This document shows, one piece after another, positions 58,721 to 64,000 of a DNA stretch of 64,000 nucleotides; positions within the stretch are counted from its first letter, which is position 1; each line of letters opens with the position of its first letter. The notes under the pieces are model-generated. The model was not told where the DNA came from, searched no databases, and worked only from the letters and a program-made list of their open reading frames with translations. Source of the stretch: Microbacterium sp. YJN-G (GTDB lineage: Bacteria; Actinomycetota; Actinomycetes; Actinomycetales; Microbacteriaceae); contig NZ_CP060402.1 of NCBI RefSeq assembly GCF_015040615.1, positions 558,001-622,000 of the forward strand, read 5' to 3'. The translations under genes and the position numbers were made by a program.

Positions 58721-60213
58721 GCGTGGTCTGACAGTGCCCGCCGCGCGAGGGCCAGGTGGCTGCGTGTCATGGTGGCCGCGTCGGCTTCGAGCCACTCGTG
58801 GCCGCCCCATTCGCTGGTCAGGCTGCCGGTGAAGCCGCTGCGGCGCAGAGCGGCGCCGATGTCGCGGATCGGACCCGAGACCCGGTCGTCGTCATCGTCG
58901 AGATCCCAGAACTTGAGGTGGACGGCGCCTGTCAGGGGGAGCAGAGGCTCGAGGTCGGCGATCTGAGAGCGTCCGAAGCGCACGAGCAGGTTCATGAAGA
59001 GCATGTGCGCGGCCGCGGGGACCTGCCCGCCCCGCAGTGCGTCGCGTACGGCTGACTGCGTCTCGGATGACTGCCACTCCTGCTCGAGCCGCGTGGTGAG
59101 CGCGGCATCCACGCCCGCACGGCGCAGCGCGTCGAGGTAGCTCGGCGGCAGCGACGGCATGAGCATGCTGATGTCGATCAATACGCGCAGGTGCGGGTCA
59201 TCGAGGTCGTGCAGGAGCGTCAGGTTCGCCGCGGTGTCGGGCGCATCGAGTGACTGCGGGCCCTGGATCTCCTCGTAGAGAACGATGTCGAACTCGTTCA
59301 GCACCGGCTGCACGAGGCGCAGGAGATCACGGCCCGCCTGGCCGAAGGGCACGCGAACGCCTCGGGCGCCCAGCCGGGCAGCCGCGCGCAGCTGCGGTGC
59401 GAGGAACGCGAATCGCTCCTGCTCGGTGCGCCGTCGCGACGGGGAGGCCCAGTCGTCCAGACTCGCCCCGACGATCGTCACGCGACCCCCTGCAGCTGCC
59501 AGGCGCGTGCGGAACGCGTCGACGTCCGCGGTGGACGGCTCCGGGAACGATCGCCACATCTGGCCGGGCTCGATCTCGATCGCCGGCGCGATGTCATCCG
59601 CCACGATTCCGATCGCGATGTCGGCCGCTGATCGTGCGGTGCCGATCACCTCACGAGTCCAGTTGAACGCACTCGCCGACAGCATCCAGTCCTCGGGGTC
59701 GGAGGGCGGATCGATGGTCCGCTCCGTGACCGCTGCACCCGCTGCCTCGCGAGGATCGGTGCCGGTCCCGGCATCGGCACTGTGCGGTGCGCCGGGGGTG
59801 TGCGGTGCGCCGGGGGTGTGCGGCGCGACGGGGGTGTGCGGTGCGACGGGGGTGAGCGGGCGTTCGTCATGGAACCGCAGCACGAGTGGTGCGTCGGGTC
59901 CTGCGGGCAGGTAGGGCACGTGCAGCCTCATCGACACCGCGACGTCGTGTTCGCCCGGAGGGAGGACCTGCGCGCAATGCAGTTCGAGTCGATCCTGAAT
60001 GAACCACCAGCCGGGTTCCCGGGTGAGTGAACCCGGTGCGATCCGCCTCCCGTCGATGGCTGCTCTGACCGGGATGGAGGAGCCGTCGACCCGCACCTCG
60101 AGGTGGGTGACTGCGGCGAGGGGCATGGATCGGATCCACGGCAGGCTCAGCCGCAGGACGAAGCCGGAGTCGGTCGTCTCAAGTGCATCGTCCAGCAGCA
60201 GCGGCAACGTCAT
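58702..60213 (-). CDS. C-glycoside deglycosidase beta-alpha fusion 2
   Basis: A 503-residue fusion with a different linker from fusion 1. Residues 1-125 are DUF6379-like (LRLSLPWIRSMPLAAV, GWWFIQDRLELH, MRLHVPYLP). Residues 125-165 are a low-complexity linker with four TP(V/G)APH units. Residues 175-503 are an alpha-like barrel with Glu in LYEEIQGPQS, Asp in LIDISMLMPS, His in GAVHLKFWDL and Glu in LTSEWGGHEW, a full ligand set. ATG 60213 has AAGGGA upstream. It overlaps the ThuA gene by 19 bp tail-to-tail. Confidence 0.75.
   Translation of the reverse strand: MTLPLLLDDALETTDSGFVLRLSLPWIRSMPLAAVTHLEVRVDGSSIPVRAAIDGRRIAPGSLTREPGWWFIQDRLELHCAQVLPPGEHDVAVSMRLHVPYLPAGPDAPLVLRFHDERPLTPVAPHTPVAPHTPGAPHTPGAPHSADAGTGTDPREAAGAAVTERTIDPPSDPEDWMLSASAFNWTREVIGTARSAADIAIGIVADDIAPAIEIEPGQMWRSFPEPSTADVDAFRTRLAAAGGRVTIVGASLDDWASPSRRRTEQERFAFLAPQLRAAARLGARGVRVPFGQAGRDLLRLVQPVLNEFDIVLYEEIQGPQSLDAPDTAANLTLLHDLDDPHLRVLIDISMLMPSLPPSYLDALRRAGVDAALTTRLEQEWQSSETQSAVRDALRGGQVPAAAHMLFMNLLVRFGRSQIADLEPLLPLTGAVHLKFWDLDDDDDRVSGPIRDIGAALRRSGFTGSLTSEWGGHEWLEADAATMTRSHLALARRALSDHAQPSPL
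59781..59852. repeat. Four 18-bp tandem repeats in fusion 2 linker
   Basis: An 18-bp unit (TGTGCGGTGCGCCGGGGG and variants) occurs four times at 59781, 59799, 59817 and 59835. It encodes the TP(V/G)APH linker units. Confidence 0.9.
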
Positions 60214-60300
60214 GCGTGTACTCCCTTGTCCACAGCCGTACGGCTTCTGGCAGAAAAATACACGCTTATGCCGGTTATTGGAAGAAGTGCGATTGTGTCA

Positions 60301-61593
60301 TCACGGCGCGATCTCGGCGGTGCCGCGGATCGCATCGATCGACGGTCGTCCGTCGCCGAACCAGCGTGGGAAGGTCACATCGAACAACTGCTCGCGCACC
60401 ATCTCCACGCCGCCGCGCAGCGGCTCGCGGCGATCACTCACAGACGTTGCGATGGTCAGATCGCGTGTAGCCAGGGGGATCGAGAGCTCGTACACGCGCT
60501 GGCGCACCTCGGCGAGCAGCAGCTCGCCCGCCCCCGCCATGGCGCCCCCGATCACGATGACCGACGGGTTGAACATGTTCACGAGCGCGGCGATCGACTC
60601 TCCGACGACTCGCGCCGAGCGCTGCACGAGGCGGATGGCGAGTGCGTCGCCGTCCTCGGCGGCCGATGAGATGAGCTCGGGCGTGAGCTCATCGCCCGCC
60701 GAGACGGCGGCGGCCAGCACACCCGTCGCTCCTGCTTCGATCTCGGCGAGTGCGTCGCGGATCAATGCCCAGCCGCCGGCCACTGCTTCGAGGCAGCCGA
60801 CCTTGCCGCACCGGCACAGGACCTCGGAGTCCCGCACCCGAACGTGGCCGATGTCACCGGCTGCGCCGTTGACGCCTCGATGGATGCGGCCGTGTGACAA
60901 CAGGCCGGCACCGATGCCGGAGCCGATCTTGCAGTAGATGAGGTCCAGGTGCTCGTCACCGCGGCGTGCGCGCTCGCCGAAGGTCAGCAGATTGACGTCG
61001 TTGTCCACCCAGACCGGGACGTCGTAGCGCTGCTCGAATCGACGCCGCACGTCGAAGCCATTCCATCCGGGCATGATCGGCGGCGCGACCGGACGTCCGC
61101 TTTCGAAGTCCACGGGTCCGGGCACGCCGACCCCGATACCCCAGACGGGCAGGTCTGGCGTGCGGCCGAGCAGTTCGTCGATCAGGCGGAGCGCCTCATC
61201 CAGCGTCTCGGCGGGGCCTTTGGAGATGTCCCAGCGGGCGTGAGCCTGATCGATGACGTCTCCGTCCAGGAGGGCCACGCCGACGTGGATGTGCAGGGCG
61301 CCGAGCGCGCACACCACGATTCGTCCCGCGTCGCCGCGGAAGCGAAGTGTGCGCGGGGCGCGGCCGCCGGACGAGGGGCCGAACTCGCCGTCGGCGAGAT
61401 AGCCGATCTCGATCGCGTGATCGACGCGCTGCGTCACGACCCCCCGGCCCAATCCCGTCACGCGGCCGATCTCGGGGCGGGTCGTCGCCTCGCCTGTGCG
61501 AACCATGTTGACGATGCGCAGAAGGCTCGTCATCTCGTCAGTCTGTGCGCCGAATCGCAGCGTGGACTCTCTGGCCATGGTCGATTGTTGCAT
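60301..61593 (-). CDS. ROK-family transcriptional regulator (cluster right side)
   Basis: A 430-residue ROK repressor with an HTH near residues 20-70 (GEATTRPEIGRVTGLGRGVV), the sugar-kinase-like domain (GIGVGVPGPVDFESGRP, VDNDVNLLTFGERARRGDEH) and the zinc motif CRCGKVGCLE. It should sense a sugar product and repress nearby genes. ATG 61593 or the in-frame ATG at 61578 could start it. It is divergent from the oxidoreductase gene at 61683 over 89 bp and follows fusion 2 upstream. Confidence 0.88.
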   Translation of the reverse strand: MQQSTMARESTLRFGAQTDEMTSLLRIVNMVRTGEATTRPEIGRVTGLGRGVVTQRVDHAIEIGYLADGEFGPSSGGRAPRTLRFRGDAGRIVVCALGALHIHVGVALLDGDVIDQAHARWDISKGPAETLDEALRLIDELLGRTPDLPVWGIGVGVPGPVDFESGRPVAPPIMPGWNGFDVRRRFEQRYDVPVWVDNDVNLLTFGERARRGDEHLDLIYCKIGSGIGAGLLSHGRIHRGVNGAAGDIGHVRVRDSEVLCRCGKVGCLEAVAGGWALIRDALAEIEAGATGVLAAAVSAGDELTPELISSAAEDGDALAIRLVQRSARVVGESIAALVNMFNPSVIVIGGAMAGAGELLLAEVRQRVYELSIPLATRDLTIATSVSDRREPLRGGVEMVREQLFDVTFPRWFGDGRPSIDAIRGTAEIAP

Positions 61594-61682
61594 AACTGGG
61601 TGTCGTTCCGGCGGATTTCGCGCAATCTATAGTCAAACGTCTTCAAACTTAGGTACGCTTCGTGCGAAAGCGAGGAGGCGAC

Positions 61683-62714
61683 ATGACGCTCGGTGTGGGA
61701 ATCATCGGCGCCGGTCCGGGCGTGGCCGCACTGCACGTCCCGACGCTGGCCCGGCTGGCGGAGACCTTCCGCATCGCGCACGTCGCCGATGCGGGCAGCG
61801 GCCGCGCTGCGGCGCTCGCCGGGCAGGTGGGTGCGCGCTCATCGACCGGCATCGAGACGCTGCTGGCGGATGACGATGTGGATGTCGTCGCGATCTGCAG
61901 CCCGCCGGACGAGCATGCCCGGCATGTCATCGCCGCGGTCGAAGCGGGCAAGCGCGCCGTCTTCTGCGAGAAGCCGCTGGCAGTGACGATCGAGCAGGCG
62001 GAGGAGGCCGCCGAGGTATGCCGACGGGCCGGAGTGCCGCTGATCGTCGGCACCAATCACTGCTTCGATCCCGCGTGGGGTCGGGCGAAGCACCACCTCG
62101 CCCGGTCCGGCGGCCAGGTCGTCTCGATCTCCGTGACCCTCGCCCTGCCACCCAATACGCGTTATCACGAGCTCGTCGCCGAGATTCCTGTCGCTTCCGG
62201 CGGACATCGGCCACCCGATCTCACCCGGCCCGAGATCGCAGCCGATGTCGTCCGGCGGCTTCTCGTCGGACTCGGCATCCATGACCTCCCGCTCGTGCGC
62301 GACCTCGCCCCACGGCTGGAGAGGGTGCTCTTCGCTCGGGCAGTCCCGCCGCTGGGGTGCGCCGTGGGCTTCATCGCGCAGGGCATCCCCGTCCAGTTCA
62401 CGACCGTGATGCTGCCCGGCGGCGCCGACGCGCTCTGGCGCATCACCGTCACGACCTCCGGCGAGCGGGTCGACGTGACCTTCCCGCCTGCCTTCGTGCA
62501 CGCGGGCGGCGCGGAGGTCCGCGTGCGCACGGCTGACGGTCGCGACACGCTCTATTCGCAGGGCGCCATCGACGGGTACATCGCCGAGTGGCGCGCCCTC
62601 GCCGAACTGCTCGACGCCGGGCTCCCGGTGGAGTACGACGAACTGCTCGACGACGCGCGCTACGCCCTCCGCCTCGCCGATGAGGCAGCCGCACTCGTAG
62701 GGTCCGCCGCATGA
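61683..62714 (+). CDS. Gfo/Idh/MocA-family oxidoreductase 2
   Basis: A 343-residue NAD(P)-dependent oxidoreductase. The Rossmann loop is VGIIGAGPGVAALHVP and the Lys motif FCEKPLAVT. Residues 150-300 are less typical (IPVASGGHRPPDLTRPEIA), with a shortened substrate domain. GAGGAGG precedes the ATG at 61683. It overlaps the next gene by four bases. Confidence 0.88.
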   Translation: MTLGVGIIGAGPGVAALHVPTLARLAETFRIAHVADAGSGRAAALAGQVGARSSTGIETLLADDDVDVVAICSPPDEHARHVIAAVEAGKRAVFCEKPLAVTIEQAEEAAEVCRRAGVPLIVGTNHCFDPAWGRAKHHLARSGGQVVSISVTLALPPNTRYHELVAEIPVASGGHRPPDLTRPEIAADVVRRLLVGLGIHDLPLVRDLAPRLERVLFARAVPPLGCAVGFIAQGIPVQFTTVMLPGGADALWRITVTTSGERVDVTFPPAFVHAGGAEVRVRTADGRDTLYSQGAIDGYIAEWRALAELLDAGLPVEYDELLDDARYALRLADEAAALVGSAA

Positions 62715-63487
62715 GGGCGCGGGTCGTCACGCGCCTCGAGCCGTATCTCGTCGCGATCGCCGAGCTGCCCGAAAGCGCCGAGTCCGCCCCAGAGGCTGAG
62801 GGCTCCATCGTGGTCGTGGACGGTCAGGGCGACTGGTGCTCGGCTGCGGCGGACGCGCTCGCGCGCGGCGCGGCCGCGATCATCGTCTCTCGGCCGTCGC
62901 CGGCCCCAGTCGGGTCACTGGACGCCCTCGCCGCCGTCGTGCAGAGCGTTCCGGTGATCCTCGAGCGCGACCTGCTGCGCGCTGACGCCGTCGATCTGGT
63001 CAGGGACTCGATGAGCGAGATCGCGACGCCGGCCGTCCTCGCCGTCGAATGTCATGCGCCCCGTCCTCAGCTAGGCACGGCATTGCATGATGCGATCGGC
63101 TGGGCCCGAGTGATCGCCGGGGCGCGGCTGTCGGTGCGATCGGGCGCTTCGTCCGGCGGGCGGGTGCTCGGCCTGCTCGAGGCAGGCCCGGACGCGGCGG
63201 TGCCAGTGATCGCCGGGGAGCAGCCCGGTGCCGGGCCGCTCGGATGCGTGCGCGTCACAACCCTCGCCGAGACGCGTCTCGAGGTCGAGGCGGCGCGGGA
63301 TGTCGTCGTGGCCGTCACCGATTCCACCGGTCGACGTGTCCTACCGGCCCTGTTCGAGTCCCCGCACCGTGTCGCCCTGCGTCGCGCGATCGCCGCCGTG
63401 TGCACAGGCACGGGGACGGTTGACCTCCGCGATCTTCGTGACGACGCGGCCGCCGTCGAGGCCTTGCTCGCCACCGCAGGCGCATAA
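62711..63487 (+). CDS. Hypothetical protein coupled to the oxidoreductase
   Basis: A 258-residue protein of no recognised family, with an alternating alpha/beta pattern (GSIVVVDGQGDWCSAAADAL, AAAIIVSRPSP, PVILERDLL) resembling half of a Rossmann-like fold. Its start ATGA overlaps the oxidoreductase stop, so it may be a partner or accessory domain. No catalytic motif recognised. Confidence 0.65.
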   Translation: MRARVVTRLEPYLVAIAELPESAESAPEAEGSIVVVDGQGDWCSAAADALARGAAAIIVSRPSPAPVGSLDALAAVVQSVPVILERDLLRADAVDLVRDSMSEIATPAVLAVECHAPRPQLGTALHDAIGWARVIAGARLSVRSGASSGGRVLGLLEAGPDAAVPVIAGEQPGAGPLGCVRVTTLAETRLEVEAARDVVVAVTDSTGRRVLPALFESPHRVALRRAIAAVCTGTGTVDLRDLRDDAAAVEALLATAGA

Positions 63488-63499
63488 ATGTGAGTGATC

Positions 63500-63556
63500 A
63501 TGAAGATCGACGATATGGGATTCCTCGATATGCCCGACTTCGGCAAAAGTGGATGA
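63500..63556 (+). CDS. Possible 18-codon peptide
   Basis: A short open frame ATG 63500 to TGA 63556 encodes MKIDDMGFLDMPDFGKSG. It may be a leader peptide or the remnant of a longer gene. No Shine-Dalgarno is evident. Confidence 0.2.
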   Translation: MKIDDMGFLDMPDFGKSG

Positions 63557-63593
63557 CGGGATCACCCCGCCGACTCACCGAAAGGGATCGAAG

Positions 63594-64000
63594 ATGATCA
63601 AGCTGCTGTCACATCTGTCATATGTGGCCATCACGTCGCCGGATGTCGAGGCGTCCGTCGATTTCTACGTCGAACAGGTCGGCCTCACCGTCGTCGACCG
63701 CGTCGACGGTGCCGTCTACCTCCGCTGCTGGGGTGACTACTACGCGTACTCGGTCGTGGTGGTTCCGGGCGATGAGCCCGGCCTCGTCACGGCCGCGTGG
63801 CGCACGTCCAGCGCCGAAGCGCTCGAGGAGGCCGCCAGGCGGGTCGAGGCCACAGGCATCGAGGGGGAGTGGATCGACGTGCACGCCATCGGCCGTGCGT
63901 ACCGGTTCACCGGCCCGTGGGGCCACACCCTCACGCTGCACTGGGACGTCACGCGTCACCACGACACCGAGGGCGACGCCGCCTCGATCTACCCCGACCG
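63594..64000 (+). CDS. VOC-family extradiol dioxygenase-like protein (C-terminus outside window)
   Basis: The visible 135 codons are a vicinal-oxygen-chelate domain like those of catechol 2,3-dioxygenases: LLSHLSYVAITSPDVEASVD, FYVEQVGLTVVDRVDGAVYL, and GPWGHTLTLHWDVTRH. His in LSHLSYV and in TLHWD are metal-ligand candidates; the Glu would lie beyond the window. It could open the ring of the aromatic aglycone released by the cluster. ATG 63594 follows AAAGGG. Confidence 0.7.
   Translation, partial: MIKLLSHLSYVAITSPDVEASVDFYVEQVGLTVVDRVDGAVYLRCWGDYYAYSVVVVPGDEPGLVTAAWRTSSAEALEEAARRVEATGIEGEWIDVHAIGRAYRFTGPWGHTLTLHWDVTRHHDTEGDAASIYPD

Overview
The window is high-GC actinobacterial chromosome, most likely Microbacterium or a close Microbacteriaceae relative. 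This rests on strong GC3 bias, rpoB starting at TTG, LCP and DUF3054 proteins, and a very frequent GGATGC/GCATCC word. The species is inferred, not proven.

Layout. (1) 1-8930 is ordinary chromosome: an MMPL exporter (cut by the window edge) divergent from an ABC exporter pair, a ComB-like phosphatase, a DUF3054 membrane protein, a SprT-like metalloprotein, a TPR-like protein, a spermidine-synthase-like protein, an LCP cell-wall ligase and a small secreted protein. (2) 9040-16670 is rpoB-rpoC with a clear promoter and terminator. (3) 16700-29130 holds a PfkB kinase, tRNA-Tyr, a 5'-truncated acetyltransferase, a nitrogen-oxide locus (DUF2249, HTH regulator, NnrS-like membrane protein, large membrane/cupredoxin/NirK fusion), an ankyrin lipoprotein, a deaminase, an FBP protein, an enoyl-CoA hydratase and an inositol phosphatase. 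Four palindromic intergenic elements fall in or near this part. (4) 29278-30900 holds an M23 peptidase, tRNA-Thr and tRNA-Met.

(5) 30863-43488 is an integrated element bounded by a perfect 81-bp direct repeat. The repeat consists of the 3' part of tRNA-Met plus its terminator. Inside are a tyrosine integrase, small accessory genes, a rolling-circle-type rep gene split by a 1404-bp IS256-type element (8-bp target duplication, 29-bp inverted repeats) and gene remnants. The cargo is an alpha-galactoside operon: ROK repressor, GH36 alpha-galactosidase, binding protein and two permeases. No transfer gene is visible.

(6) 43602-64000 is a catabolic cluster of the kind known for C-glycoside breakdown. 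It has LysR and ROK regulators at its two ends, an ABC importer without its own ATPase, a pyranose-oxidase-like FAD oxidase (CarA-like), several C-glycoside deglycosidase alpha (TIM-barrel) and beta (DUF6379) proteins, Gfo/Idh/MocA oxidoreductases, a ThuA-like protein, an NTF2-like protein and an extradiol-dioxygenase-like protein at the right edge. Two genes fuse beta and alpha domains in one chain, which I regard as the most interesting feature of the window.

How region 6 may work (inference): the glycoside is imported, its sugar is oxidised at C3 by the FAD enzyme, the alpha/beta enzymes cleave the bond to the aglycone, oxidoreductases and isomerases recycle the keto-sugar, and the aromatic aglycone is ring-opened.
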